Below are positions 26,057-35,316 of a stretch of 64,000 nucleotides of DNA, one piece after another. Source of the stretch: Alteraurantiacibacter buctensis (GTDB lineage: Bacteria > Pseudomonadota > Alphaproteobacteria > Sphingomonadales > Sphingomonadaceae); NCBI RefSeq assembly GCF_009827655.1, contig NZ_WTYV01000005.1, positions 1 through 64,000 on the forward strand, read 5' to 3'. Each line of letters opens with the position of its first letter. The first letter of the stretch is position 1. The translations under genes and the position numbers were made by a program. The notes beneath the pieces were generated by a model. It saw only the letters and a program-made list of their open reading frames with translations. It was not told the origin of the DNA and did no database searches.

Positions 26057-28404
26057 GGCAGGGTGATGGTGGCGGTGGTGCCGGCGCCCCGCTCGCTCTG
26101 GATATCCAGCCGCCCGCCATGGGCCTCGACCAGTTGCCGGGCCAGCGGCAGGCCCAGCCCGCGCTGTTCCTTGCCGCTGCCATCCTTGGACAGGGCATAG
26201 CCTTCCAGCGCCCGCGCCAGATCGCCTGGGCGCATGCCGGGGCCGTTGTCGGAAATGACGATCCGCACGGAATTCTTGCGGCGGGACAGCGCCATCAGGA
26301 TGCGGCCGTTCTTGGCGGGCACGGCGGCGATGGCGTTATCCAGGATATTGCCGATGGCGCGGCCAAGCTGGCGCCGGTCGGCCATCACCTGCCCTGCCCC
26401 CTTGTCGCCGCGCAGGTCAAGCTGGGCCTTCTTCGACTCGATCGCGTCCTCGCGCTCGCGCACGATGCGGGTGACGAAAGGCAGCAGGTCGATGGCCTCG
26501 GTCGCCATCGGCAGCAGGCCGGCCTCGCTCTGCGTCAGGTCCAGCACGCTTTCGATCTGCGCGGTCAGCCGCTGTACGCTGGTGAGGATGGCGTTGACGT
26601 AATCCTTGCCCTGCTCGCTCAGCTCCCCCGCCACGCCCGATTGCAGCAGCTCGGCAAAGCCGCCGATAGAGGTGAGCGGGGTGCGGAATTCGTAGCTCAT
26701 GTTGGCCAGGAACCGCGTCTTCACCGCGTCCGCTTCCTCCAGCGCGGTATTGCGTTCGCGCAGGGCGGCCTCGGCCTTGGTGCTGTCGGTCACGTCCAGC
26801 ACGGTCAGCAGGCTGTTGCCATCGGGCAGCGGTACTCCGGCGAATTCCAGCGTGCGCCCGTCGCTCAGCAAAACGCGCCCGCCGCGCTGCTTGCGCTCCA
26901 GCGTGGCCAGGCGGACGACTTCGCCGATGGCGGCACGCTGGCCGGGACGGGCGAGCACCTGGGTGATCTTGTCCAGCAGGGCATCGATATGCGGGTGATC
27001 GTCGAGGAATTCGGGCTCGATTCCCCAGATCTCGGGAAAGCGGCGGTTCCACAACTGCACCCGGCCATCGGGCGCAAATACGGCCAGCGATTCGAACAGG
27101 CTGTCGAAGGTGGCAGTGCGGGTGCGCAGCAGGGTGTCGCGCGTGGCGGACAGGGCAAGCTGCTCGCTGCGGTCTTCGGCCACCAGCACCAGCCCGCCAT
27201 CGGGCATCGGCTGGGCCAGGATGCGCAGGTGCATGCCATCGGGCAGGGTCCAGCTATCCTCGGTGGGAGAATCCTTGCGGAACCACGAAGCCAGCTCGCG
27301 CCGCCAGGCGGGAAAATCGCGCACCTCGGGCAGGCGCGCCCGATCCCGCGCGATATCCAGCACGCGGTCGAAATCGGGCTGGTCGATCTGCACCGCTGCC
27401 GGCAGGCTGAACAGGCGCAGGAAGGGCTGGTTGGCAAAGGCAAGCCGCCGGTCCTGGTCGAACTGGGCCACGCCCATCGAGAACAGGTCCAGCATCGATC
27501 GCTGGGCGTCCTGGAAGGCGCGGAAGGCGCGGCCCTGCTCCTCCATTTCCTCGATATCGACGGCATAGCCGGCAATCCCGTCATCCCCCAGCGGCAGGTC
27601 GCTGACCCGCATGCTGCGGCGCTGGTTGGCGATGGTGGCCTGCACGATCCGCTCGATCGGCAGGTGCCGGTCACGCGACTGGCCGGCGATCTGCGCGGCG
27701 GTGAGGCCGTCCACCGGCTCGATCAGCTCGATCTGCTCACGCACCACGGCGCTGGCATCGCTGGCCTCCACCGCCTTCACATAGGCGCTGTTGACCAGGG
27801 TCAGCTTCAGGTCCGGCCCGCGGAACCACATCGGCATGGGGGCGGCCTCGATCAGGCCCACCAGCGCATGGAAATCATTGCGCGCCCGCGCCGCTTCGGT
27901 CCGCAGGCGGGCCAGTTCACCCTGGCTTTCGGAGAAATCGAACCACCACAGCAGCGCGCTGCCGGGGGCAGCCACGGCCGGATCGGCCTGCTGGCCGCGC
28001 ACCGCCAGGCTCTTGCCGGAACCGCGCGGGGTCAGGACCATGCGGAACGGCGCGGCGGTCTTCTGCGTGCGGCGCACGGCTTCGCGCAGGTGCTCCACAT
28101 CGTCGGGCATCAGGCCCGCGCTGCCGCCGGGGCCACCGTCGAGTTCGGACAGGAAGGCGGGCATCTTTGCCAGGCCCAGCCAGCCCGCCAGCCGGTCCGG
28201 CCCTTCCAGCCGCCCGTCACCCCGCACCACCAGCGGAATGGCCGGCGAATCGTCGATCATGCGCGCCAGGCGGCGGCTGGCCAGCCGCGCGGCCTTGGCC
28301 TGCCGCTGGCGCTTCTGCGCCGCCAGCACCATCCACACCGCGCCCAGCGTCCAGCCTGCCAGAAGCAGGCCGAGCAGTGCCAGCGCTGTGGGGCTGAATT
28401 CCAT
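26050..28404 (-). CDS. divL: DivL-type cell-polarity pseudo-histidine kinase
   Basis: The 784-residue protein has one N-terminal membrane segment (about residues 7-28), PAS-type sensor domains through the middle, a dimerisation helix region and a C-terminal HATPase domain (ISDNGPGMRPGDL and RGLGLPLARQLVEAHGG). The H-box reads FLANMSYEFRTPLTSI: Tyr571 stands where kinases have the phospho-acceptor His. The same His-to-Tyr change is the hallmark of Caulobacter DivL (769 residues), which binds phosphorylated DivK and controls CckA kinase and CtrA activity. The N-box and G-boxes look intact, so ATP binding may be kept. It is the promoter-proximal gene of the divL-tsaE-amgK-murU-addB-addA cluster. 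Confidence 0.88.
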   Translation of the reverse strand: MEFSPTALALLGLLLAGWTLGAVWMVLAAQKRQRQAKAARLASRRLARMIDDSPAIPLVVRGDGRLEGPDRLAGWLGLAKMPAFLSELDGGPGGSAGLMPDDVEHLREAVRRTQKTAAPFRMVLTPRGSGKSLAVRGQQADPAVAAPGSALLWWFDFSESQGELARLRTEAARARNDFHALVGLIEAAPMPMWFRGPDLKLTLVNSAYVKAVEASDASAVVREQIELIEPVDGLTAAQIAGQSRDRHLPIERIVQATIANQRRSMRVSDLPLGDDGIAGYAVDIEEMEEQGRAFRAFQDAQRSMLDLFSMGVAQFDQDRRLAFANQPFLRLFSLPAAVQIDQPDFDRVLDIARDRARLPEVRDFPAWRRELASWFRKDSPTEDSWTLPDGMHLRILAQPMPDGGLVLVAEDRSEQLALSATRDTLLRTRTATFDSLFESLAVFAPDGRVQLWNRRFPEIWGIEPEFLDDHPHIDALLDKITQVLARPGQRAAIGEVVRLATLERKQRGGRVLLSDGRTLEFAGVPLPDGNSLLTVLDVTDSTKAEAALRERNTALEEADAVKTRFLANMSYEFRTPLTSIGGFAELLQSGVAGELSEQGKDYVNAILTSVQRLTAQIESVLDLTQSEAGLLPMATEAIDLLPFVTRIVREREDAIESKKAQLDLRGDKGAGQVMADRRQLGRAIGNILDNAIAAVPAKNGRILMALSRRKNSVRIVISDNGPGMRPGDLARALEGYALSKDGSGKEQRGLGLPLARQLVEAHGGRLDIQSERGAGTTATITLPC

Positions 28405-28459
28405 CCCAATCAGCTATGGCCACAAGGGCGCAATGGCAATGACCCACACACAGGAAAAC

Positions 28460-28489
28460 GGGCGGTTCTTCCCGAAGAAAGAACCGCCC
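28460..28489 (-). terminator. Intrinsic terminator after ahcY
   Basis: GGGCGGTTCTT at 28460-28470 and AAGAACCGCCC at 28479-28489 form an 11-bp perfect stem with an 8-base loop. On the minus strand it is followed by GTTTTCC. It lies 26 bases past the ahcY stop and before divL, so it separates the two leftward transcripts. Confidence 0.8.
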
Positions 28490-28514
28490 GCGATTTCATC
28501 ACCCGAAAAGACGC

Positions 28515-29921
28515 TTAGTAGCGATAATGCTCCGGCTTGAACGGGCCGGACAGTGGCACGCCGATATAGTCGGCCTGCTTCTTGGAAAGCTTGGTGAGCT
28601 GCACGCCCAGCTTCTCCAGGTGCAGCGCGGCCACCTTCTCGTCCAGGTGCTTGGGCAGGATGTGGACTTCCTTGGTGTAGTCATGCCCGCGCTGCCACAG
28701 CTCGATCTGGGCCAGCACCTGGTTGGTGAAGGAACAGCTCATTACAAAGCTGGGGTGGCCGGTGGCGCAGCCCAGGTTTACCAGGCGGCCCTGGGCCAGC
28801 ACGATGATGCTCTTGCCATCGGGGAAGGTCACCAGGTCGGTGCCCGGCTTGATTTCCTTCCAGGTATAGTTGCTCAGGGCGGCGATCTGGATCTCGGAGT
28901 CGAAGTGGCCGATGTTGCACACGATGCTCATCGGCTTCATCGCCATCATGTGTTCGGCGGTGATCACGTCCTCGTTGCCGGTGGCGGTGACGAAGATGTC
29001 GCAGCGCTTCACGGCCTCTTCCATGGTGACCACTTCGTAGCCTTCCATGGCCGCCTGCAGGGCGCAGATCGGGTCGATCTCGGTCACCATCACGCGCGCG
29101 CCGCCCTGGCGCAGCGAATCGGCGCTGCCCTTGCCCACGTCACCGAACCCGGCCACGCAGGCCACCTTGCCGGCCAGCATCACGTCGGTCGCGCGGCGGA
29201 TCGCGTCGACCAGCGATTCCTTGCAGCCATACAGGTTGTCGAACTTCGACTTGGTCACGCTGTCGTTCACGTTGATGGCCGGGAACGGCAGCTTGCCGTT
29301 CTTGGCGATCTGGTACAGCCGGTGGACGCCGGTGGTAGTTTCCTCGGACACGCCGCGGATGTTCTTGACGCTCTGGGTCAGGTAGCCGGGCTTGCGGGCC
29401 AGGAATTCCTTCAGCGCGCGGACGAACTCGATCTCCTCGGCGTTCGACGGCTCGAACAGCTCCTCGCCCGCTTCCACGCGTGCGCCCCACAGGGCGAACA
29501 TGGTGGCATCGCCGCCATCGTCCAGGATCATGTTGCAGGTTTCATCATCGCCCCAGTCGAAGATGCGGCCGACATAGTCCCAGTATTCGGCCAGGCTCTC
29601 GCCCTTCACCGCGAACACCGGAATGCCGGCAGCGGCGATGGCGGCGGCGGCGTGATCCTGGGTGGAGAAGATGTTGCAGGTGGCCCAGCGCACATCGGCG
29701 CCCAGTTCCACCAGCGTCTCGATCAGCACGGCGGTCTGGATGGTCATGTGCAGCGAGCCGGTGATCCGCGCACCGCGCAGCGGCTTGGCCGCGCCGAATT
29801 CGTCGCGCAGGGCCATCAGGCCCGGCATCTCGGTTTCGGCGATGTTGATCTCGTCACGGCCGAATTCGGCCAGGGCGATGTCCTTGATGATATAGTCGTT
29901 GGCAGCAGCAATGGTGGCCAC
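28515..29921 (-). CDS. ahcY: Adenosylhomocysteinase (SAH hydrolase)
   Basis: AhcY splits S-adenosylhomocysteine to adenosine and homocysteine with bound NAD, removing the inhibitor of methyltransferases. Starting at a GTG at 29921 ([20 protein letters not shown]) with CCGGAG upstream, it has 468 residues, as expected for the bacterial form. Landmarks are [14 protein letters not shown], the NAD-binding [34 protein letters not shown] and the C-terminal FKPEHYRY. An alternative GTG lies 6 bases upstream. The gene is transcribed alone, with a strong terminator behind it. The 186-base region ahead of it, shared with the divergent peroxiredoxin gene, holds a CAACGCGTTG palindrome at 29973-29982. 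Confidence 0.96.
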   Translation of the reverse strand: MATIAAANDYIIKDIALAEFGRDEINIAETEMPGLMALRDEFGAAKPLRGARITGSLHMTIQTAVLIETLVELGADVRWATCNIFSTQDHAAAAIAAAGIPVFAVKGESLAEYWDYVGRIFDWGDDETCNMILDDGGDATMFALWGARVEAGEELFEPSNAEEIEFVRALKEFLARKPGYLTQSVKNIRGVSEETTTGVHRLYQIAKNGKLPFPAINVNDSVTKSKFDNLYGCKESLVDAIRRATDVMLAGKVACVAGFGDVGKGSADSLRQGGARVMVTEIDPICALQAAMEGYEVVTMEEAVKRCDIFVTATGNEDVITAEHMMAMKPMSIVCNIGHFDSEIQIAALSNYTWKEIKPGTDLVTFPDGKSIIVLAQGRLVNLGCATGHPSFVMSCSFTNQVLAQIELWQRGHDYTKEVHILPKHLDEKVAALHLEKLGVQLTKLSKKQADYIGVPLSGPFKPEHYRY

Positions 29922-30107
29922 GGTCACTTCTCCGGTCAGTGGTCTGGGGTGAAGCGTCGCCGGGGCTCCATGCAACGCGTTGTTCGCAGGTGCACATAGA
30001 GGGAGCCGCCCCGGCTCACAAGCCCTTCGCTGCATGGCGCGGGCGTGCTTGCAACGGCCCGCCATGCGCCTATCTCTAGGCAGCCATTCACAGCAAGGAT
30101 CACTCTG

Positions 30108-30587
30108 ATGACGATTTCCAAAGGCGACAAGCTGCCCGACGTGCAACTGGTGAAGGTCACCGCCGACGGGCCGGACAAGGTGCAGAGCGCCGATTACTTC
30201 GCCGGCAAAAAGGTCGCCCTGTTCGCCGTGCCGGGGGCTTTCACCCCCACCTGCTCGGCCAAGCACCTGCCGGGCTATGTCGAGAAGGCAGCCGACCTGA
30301 AGGCCAAGGGCGTGGACGAGATTGCCTGCGTCTCGGTCAACGATGCCTTCGTAATGGGCGCCTGGGGCAAGGCCAGCGGTTCGGACGACGTGACCATGCT
30401 GGCCGACGGCAACGGCGATTTCGCCAGCGCTCTGGGCCTGGATGCGGACTTTTCCGGCTTCGGCATGGGCAAGCGTTCGCAGCGCTATTCGCTGATCGTG
30501 AACGACGGCGTGGTGGAAGAAGTGAACGTGGAAGGCCCGGGCGAGTTCAAGGTCTCCAGCGCCGAGCACATGCTGGGCCAGCTCTGA
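30108..30587 (+). CDS. Peroxiredoxin (Prx5 type)
   Basis: This 159-residue thiol peroxidase reduces hydrogen peroxide and alkyl hydroperoxides. The active site is [10 protein letters not shown] with peroxidatic Cys49, and the C-terminal part ends [11 protein letters not shown]. Prx5-type enzymes usually draw electrons from glutathione/glutaredoxin or thioredoxin. The start at 30108 ([14 protein letters not shown]) follows AAGGATCACTCTG. It is divergent from ahcY and followed by its own terminator, so it is probably monocistronic. Confidence 0.92.
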   Translation: MTISKGDKLPDVQLVKVTADGPDKVQSADYFAGKKVALFAVPGAFTPTCSAKHLPGYVEKAADLKAKGVDEIACVSVNDAFVMGAWGKASGSDDVTMLADGNGDFASALGLDADFSGFGMGKRSQRYSLIVNDGVVEEVNVEGPGEFKVSSAEHMLGQL

Positions 30588-30614
30588 GACTGTTGTCCGT
30601 TACGGAACAAAGAG

Positions 30615-30642
30615 GGGCGGTCCGGTTCGGGCCGCCCTTTTT
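30615..30642 (+). terminator. Intrinsic terminator after peroxiredoxin gene
   Basis: GGGCGG at 30615-30620 pairs with CCGCCC at 30632-30637, with inner GG/CC pairs, followed by five T residues at 30638-30642. It lies 28 bases past the peroxiredoxin stop. Confidence 0.85.
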
Positions 30643-31025
30643 CGTGCGGTCAGCAAAAAATCACTTTCCTACAGCACCGGAAATGGTGCAGCCCGACTCT
30701 CGTCCGATGCGTCTGGCCAGAGCAGCGGATGGGCCATCCTCCGGCGTTTAGGCGTGCGGAGGAAATGACCGGCGCGGGCGTCCCGGCATTATGTCGAACG
30801 TTCGCACCAGGCATGGCCGCCACGCGAGTGCTGCCCTCCGTCGCGTCAATAGCTGGAGGATGGCCGCGGGCCGGCGGCAACAAATCTCGACGCGATTACC
30901 GTACCTCAAATACAAGAAGCGTCGTCGAGTCCGGGCACAGAATGCGGCAACCCCGCGCCGGTCATTTGCTCTTCCCGTCCACCCCGGCAGCCGCAGGCTG
31001 GCCGGGCTATAGGCGCGTCAGCCGT
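30643..31025. other. 383-base stretch without a recognisable gene
   Basis: Both flanking genes end here (peroxiredoxin from the left, murA from the right). A 73-codon open frame on the plus strand (30791-31012) is Arg-rich, lacks a ribosome-binding site and looks like no protein I know. The base composition is less GC-rich and less structured than the neighbouring genes. No tRNA, terminator for murA or repeat was found. A decayed gene or a small RNA is possible but unsupported. Confidence 0.5.
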
Positions 31026-32318
31026 TCAGCTTTCCCATTCCACCTGCACGCCCAGGCTGTCGATATTGGGCACGAAGTTGGGGTGCGCCCGCTTGATCGG
31101 GTCGGCATCCAGGATTTTGCTTTCGCCATCGATGCTGGCGGCCACCATCAGCAGGGCAATGGCCACGCGGATGATGTAGGGGCTAGTAACCGTTGCCGGC
31201 ACCAGCCGGTCCCCACCAAAGGTGATCAGGCGGTGCGGATCGCACAGCAGGGTGTGTGCGCCGAACAGGCTGAGTTCGGTGTGCCAGGTGAGGCCGCCCT
31301 CATATACCTTGTTCCAGAACATCGTCTGGCCCTTGGCCTTCACACCCAGCGCGATGAAGATCGGCAGCAGGTCGGCCGGGATATAGGGCCAGGGAGCCGC
31401 TTCCACCTTGGTGATCAGGTGGCTGGTGAAGTTGCTCTGCACCACCAGTTCGGCCGGGGCCTGGAGGCGCGACCAGCCGTCCTTGTGCTCCACGTGGGCA
31501 CCGAACTTCTCGAACGTGCGGTCGATCAGCATGAAGTTTTCGGGCTGGCTGTTCCTCACGGCAATGTCACCGCCGGTCACCGCCGCCAGCGCCAGGAAGG
31601 TGGCCACCTCGTGGAAATCCTCGACGAAGGTGTAGTCGCAGCCGTGCAGCTCCACCCCGCCCTCGACCGAGACCATGCTGGTCCCCTTGCCCTTGATCCG
31701 CGCGCCCATCAGCTCAAGGAAGGCACACATCTCCTGCACGTGCGGCTCGCACGCGGCGTTGACGATCTGGCTGGTGCCCGTGGCGGTCAGCGCGGAGATG
31801 ATGAAGTTCTCGGTGGTGGTGACGCTGGCATATTCCAGCCACATGCGCGTGCCTTCCACCTTGCCCTTGTTGCGGAAGACGATGTTCTTGCTCTCGAAGG
31901 TCACTTCGGCCCCGAAGGCGCGGAACACGGCCACGTGCGGATCAATCTCGCGCGCACCCAGGGTGCAGCCCTTGACCTCGTTCTCCAGCCGAGCCTCGCC
32001 CAGCCGGGCGAGCAGGCCGGGGATCATCATGATGCTGGCGCGCATCGCCTGCGGCAGGGTGGCGCGGGCCCCGGGCGAGATCGTCGAGTGGTCGATCTCC
32101 AGCGTCTTGGCCGCCTTGTCCCAGCGCACCGTGCTGCCAAGCTCGGCAAAGAAGCTGTGGATGCGGGTGACGTCGGTAATCTCGGGCACGTTGCGCAGCG
32201 TGATCGGCGCATCGGTCAGCAGCGTGGCGCACAGCACCGGCAGCACCGCGTTCTTGTTGGCCGAGGGCTCGATCCTGCCCCGCAGCGGTTGCCCGCCACG
32301 CACATAGAGTGCCGTCAT
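31026..32318 (-). CDS. murA: UDP-N-acetylglucosamine 1-carboxyvinyltransferase (MurA, divergent)
   Basis: MurA transfers enolpyruvate from PEP to UDP-GlcNAc, the first committed step of peptidoglycan synthesis and the fosfomycin target. The 430-residue protein keeps the substrate Lys-Asn pair in PSANKNAVLPVLCATLL and the loop Cys in VKGCTLGAREIDPHV. The surrounding sequence departs from standard MurA: the usual conserved stretch before the loop appears as MRASIMMIPGLLARLGEARL, and the C-terminal third is unusual. It could be the housekeeping enzyme of this lineage or a second MurA-type paralogue. GGAAGG precedes the ATG. No terminator is evident behind it. Confidence 0.82.
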   Translation of the reverse strand: MTALYVRGGQPLRGRIEPSANKNAVLPVLCATLLTDAPITLRNVPEITDVTRIHSFFAELGSTVRWDKAAKTLEIDHSTISPGARATLPQAMRASIMMIPGLLARLGEARLENEVKGCTLGAREIDPHVAVFRAFGAEVTFESKNIVFRNKGKVEGTRMWLEYASVTTTENFIISALTATGTSQIVNAACEPHVQEMCAFLELMGARIKGKGTSMVSVEGGVELHGCDYTFVEDFHEVATFLALAAVTGGDIAVRNSQPENFMLIDRTFEKFGAHVEHKDGWSRLQAPAELVVQSNFTSHLITKVEAAPWPYIPADLLPIFIALGVKAKGQTMFWNKVYEGGLTWHTELSLFGAHTLLCDPHRLITFGGDRLVPATVTSPYIIRVAIALLMVAASIDGESKILDADPIKRAHPNFVPNIDSLGVQVEWES

Positions 32319-32396
32319 GCGTAAACCTTCCAGTCCTTAAATCTCGTGCGACCCAGTCAGACCCCTGTTGGCCCGCCCCGTCAACTACCCAACAGG

Positions 32397-33011
32397 TCAA
32401 TACCCCATCAGCTTGAGCACTTCGGCGCGGCTGCGCTCGTCACGCCGGAACAGGCCCATCACGCGGGATGTGACCATGTTGACGCCCGGCGTGCGTACGC
32501 CGCGCGCCGTCATGCAGGCGTGGCTGGCCTCGATCACCACGGCCACGCCGCGCGGCTCCAGGTGGGTCCAGATGCACTCTGCCACCTCGGCCGTCAGGCG
32601 TTCCTGGATCTGCAGCCGGCGGGCATAACCGTGCAGCACGCGGGCCAGCTTCGAAATGCCGACCACCCGGTTGGTGGGCAGGTAGGCAATCGCCGCCTTG
32701 CCGATGATCGGGGCCATGTGGTGCTCGCAATGGCTCTGGAATGGGATGTCCTTCAGCAGCACGATCTCGTCATAGCCGCCCACTTCCTCGAACACTCGCG
32801 ACAGGTGGACCGAAGGATCCTCGCCATAGCCCTGGCAGTATTCCTTCCACGCGCGCGCCACGCGGGCGGGCGTATCCAGCAGGCCTTCACGCGCGGGATC
32901 GTCTCCCGCCCAGCGGATCAGCGTGCGGATCGCATCCTGCACATCGTCCGGAACAGGTGGCTTGGCGGGGAGACCAACGGGGTGGTCGTGATCATCTTGG
33001 TCGCAACTCAT
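32397..33011 (-). CDS. folE: GTP cyclohydrolase I
   Basis: FolE makes dihydroneopterin triphosphate from GTP, the entry to folate synthesis. The 204-residue zinc enzyme has the metal ligands in SHCEHHMAPIIGKAAIAYLP and Cys in EASHACMTARGV, plus the GISKLARVLHGYARRLQIQE signature. It is a type IA enzyme by these residues. Its ATG overlaps the stop of the upstream phospholipase D-family gene by 4 bases, which is an unusual partner. Confidence 0.96.
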   Translation of the reverse strand: MSCDQDDHDHPVGLPAKPPVPDDVQDAIRTLIRWAGDDPAREGLLDTPARVARAWKEYCQGYGEDPSVHLSRVFEEVGGYDEIVLLKDIPFQSHCEHHMAPIIGKAAIAYLPTNRVVGISKLARVLHGYARRLQIQERLTAEVAECIWTHLEPRGVAVVIEASHACMTARGVRTPGVNMVTSRVMGLFRRDERSRAEVLKLMGY

Positions 33012-34591
33012 TGCGTTTTCGCAGCTTTCCTCTCGGCCCGACGTTCGGCGCGGCGGCGCGCCATGGCCCTCGCCCTCGCCAATAGGCTGCCCGGACGGAA
33101 AAGGCCACGCTTCTCGCTGCCGGGCGCGAATAACTCGTCGGGCCGTTCGGGATCCAGCGTCTTTCGCAGAGCGATAAGCCGCTCGATCTCGGTGTTCTCC
33201 GGCGGGTGGAAACGACGCAGGCGGCAGCCGGGCTGGCCTTCCAACGCCTCGATCAGCGCCGCCATCGAGCCGTGCTGCTCGATCCCTGCTTCCACCTCGT
33301 CCGCCGACAGGCCGGTATGCTCGGCCAGCAGGTCCAGCCGGATAGTGCGGATGGCATCAGCGGCATGGGCATTGCCGGGCCGCGCGCAGTCGATGAACAC
33401 GTCACACTCGCTGTCCAGCCCCATCGAGCGGTTGTTGATGTTGGCCGAGCCGACGCGCAGCAACTGGTCGTCCACCACCATCATCTTGGCGTGGACATAG
33501 ATCGGCACGTCGTCCGCCGCATACAGGGCATAGAGGCGGAAGCGGTCGTCTTCGTCCAGCGCCTCGATAGCAGCGACCAGTTCGGCGCGCGCGGTGTCCA
33601 TCGCCAGGCACTCGATGAAGCCGTCGGCATTGGCCGGGTGGACCACGATCACCTCGGGCGGGTCGGGCTCGGCCAGCCGGTTCGCCAGCGCCTCGCAAAC
33701 GGCGCGCGAGGCGAAGTACTGGTTCTCGATATAGATGAACTTCTGCGCCCCGGCGATCTGGCGGGCGTAGAGCTCCTCCACCTCATTGATGGCGGGACAG
33801 TCGCCGTGCTCGGCGCGGGTGCGCGAAATGCCGATCTCGACGTCGGTGAACTGGGCTTCGAGCATCTCCGGCCAGGCGCTTTCGGCCTGCGGGCGGCACC
33901 GCTCCATCGACTTGCCCCCGGCGTGGTCCCACCGCGCATGGCCGAGGTCCGCCAGGGTTACAGCAACGTCACCCTCCATCATCAGCGACATGTCGTGCCA
34001 CGGGCCATAGGAGCGCCGCCCCGCCCCGCGCCGCCGCCGGTCATGCGGCAGGTGTTCGCGGGTGTCCCAGCGGGCACCGGTCATGTCAATCCCGCCGCAC
34101 ACGGCAAACCGCTCGTCTATCACCACGATCTTCTGGTGATGGCTACAACCGATCGGGTGCGCGGTATCGAACTTGAAATCGATCCGCTTCTTCGGCCACC
34201 AGCGCATGATATCGAGCAGCATCGAGCCGCGGGTGAAGAACGACAGCACCCCGAAGCTCCACTTGAGGATGCGCACCTCAAGCCCGGGCCGGTTGCGCAC
34301 CAGCCAGGGGATGAAGCTGCCCAGCCGCCGGGGTGCCTCGCGCCGCCAGCCTTTCTCCCACCAGCGGCGGCCCACGGCCAGGTGGATGCGGGTGTCGAAA
34401 TCCCACCCGATCAGGAATATCCGCTGGCGGGCCAGCAGCATCGCCTGCTGGATCAGCGCGAAATAGTCCGCGCAGTCCACCACCAGGCTGGCCCGCCTAG
34501 CCCGGGCATAGCGCCACACCCCGAGCTCGACCGACGCGTCATCGTCGAGCCCGGCCGTGGTTTCCGGCAATTGCTTTTCGGGTGACGCCAA
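33008..34591 (-). CDS. Phospholipase D-family protein
   Basis: The 527-residue protein has two HKD motifs: SHHQKIVVIDERFAVCGG in the first half and YVHAKMMVVDDQLLRVGSAN in the second, each followed by the expected Gly-Gly or Gly-Ser pair. Such enzymes hydrolyse or transfer phosphatidyl groups; cardiolipin synthase activity is possible. There is no membrane anchor or signal peptide at the N-terminus. The C-terminal ~30 residues are strongly basic (ARAMARRRAERRAERKAAKT), which could bind membranes or nucleic acid. It overlaps folE by 4 bases and is upstream of it in the operon. Confidence 0.88.
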   Translation of the reverse strand: MASPEKQLPETTAGLDDDASVELGVWRYARARRASLVVDCADYFALIQQAMLLARQRIFLIGWDFDTRIHLAVGRRWWEKGWRREAPRRLGSFIPWLVRNRPGLEVRILKWSFGVLSFFTRGSMLLDIMRWWPKKRIDFKFDTAHPIGCSHHQKIVVIDERFAVCGGIDMTGARWDTREHLPHDRRRRGAGRRSYGPWHDMSLMMEGDVAVTLADLGHARWDHAGGKSMERCRPQAESAWPEMLEAQFTDVEIGISRTRAEHGDCPAINEVEELYARQIAGAQKFIYIENQYFASRAVCEALANRLAEPDPPEVIVVHPANADGFIECLAMDTARAELVAAIEALDEDDRFRLYALYAADDVPIYVHAKMMVVDDQLLRVGSANINNRSMGLDSECDVFIDCARPGNAHAADAIRTIRLDLLAEHTGLSADEVEAGIEQHGSMAALIEALEGQPGCRLRRFHPPENTEIERLIALRKTLDPERPDELFAPGSEKRGLFRPGSLLARARAMARRRAERRAERKAAKTQ

Positions 34592-34622
34592 GCTTCTCCC
34601 CCTTCCGATTGCGGAATGTAGG

Positions 34623-35108
34623 CTATTCCTTGGCGTCTTCCATCTTTTCCGGCGTCACTTCCGCCAAGGCTTTCTCGGCCTGCTTGCGGCGCTCGAAGAC
34701 GCTTTCCATGTGCGCCTCGTCTTCCCTGGTCAGGTGACTGGCGAAGTCGGGGAAGTGCTCTTCCTCCTCCTCGTCGATATGGTGCGTGTAGCGGTGGGCC
34801 AGTTCACGGAACTTGGTCAGCCAGGCGCCGCTGGCCATGTCGGTGGCGGCCAGGTCGTTCAGCATTTCCTCGATCTCATGGTGCTCGGCCACCGAATGGC
34901 GCGTCTCGTCGGTGGTCGGGGGCTTGCGCATCATGGTGGAATAGAGCGCCTGCTCCTCGGCCGAGGCGTGGGCCTTCAGCTCGATGGTCAGTTCCTCGAA
35001 CAGTTCGGAGCGCTCGTCGCTGGCACCCTGGGTCTTCTCAATCTGCGCCAGCAGGGCGCGGTGCTTGTCGTGGTCCTCGATTAGGCGGGCGAAGATTGCT
35101 TTGGCCAT
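34623..35108 (-). CDS. Hemerythrin HHE cation-binding domain protein
   Basis: The 161-residue protein starts MAKAIFARLIEDHDKHRALL at 35108; the frame is open further upstream but that part is not protein-like. It is a helical bundle with the spaced His/Glu ligands of the HHE family: EDHDKHR, KAHASAEEQALY, AEHHEIEE and HHIDEEEEEHFPDF. The bound di-iron site may sense or store oxygen or protect against nitric oxide; the exact role is not set by sequence. It lies between the phospholipase gene and tRNA-Arg. Confidence 0.88.
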   Translation of the reverse strand: MAKAIFARLIEDHDKHRALLAQIEKTQGASDERSELFEELTIELKAHASAEEQALYSTMMRKPPTTDETRHSVAEHHEIEEMLNDLAATDMASGAWLTKFRELAHRYTHHIDEEEEEHFPDFASHLTREDEAHMESVFERRKQAEKALAEVTPEKMEDAKE

Positions 35109-35272
35109 GGGGGTTCCCTGTTGCTGCGTTGCAGGGGAAACATACGAGCGGGAAGCGGGTTCCTTGGGGCTTTGGTCCGTAGTGCCCGGAAGGATAGGCC
35201 TTCGCTGCGCTGCGGCCATCTCCGGCGCTTTGCGCCTGCGATCCGAACGATGTGCGAACTTCATGGGCCCAA

Positions 35273-35316
35273 CACCACAACAGCCCGCCCCCTGGTGGGG
35301 ACGGGCTGTTGTGGTG
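35273..35316 (-). terminator. Long hairpin at the 3' end of tRNA-Arg
   Basis: CACCACAACAGCCCG at 35273-35287 and CGGGCTGTTGTGGTG at 35302-35316 form a perfect 15-bp stem, extended inside by CCCC/GGGG. The outer strand overlaps the CCA end of tRNA-Arg. It is placed to end the leftward tRNA transcript or to guide 3' processing; the T run behind it is weak. Confidence 0.65.

Noticed and set aside
29922-30107. Possible SAH or SAM riboswitch ahead of ahcY
   Set aside because: I looked for the conserved core of SAH-responsive RNAs and found only a short CAACGCGTTG palindrome and a small GC hairpin, not enough for a riboswitch call.
30791-31012. 73-codon open frame between peroxiredoxin and murA genes
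   Set aside because: Arg-rich, no ribosome-binding site, no likeness to known small proteins, and both flanking genes converge here.
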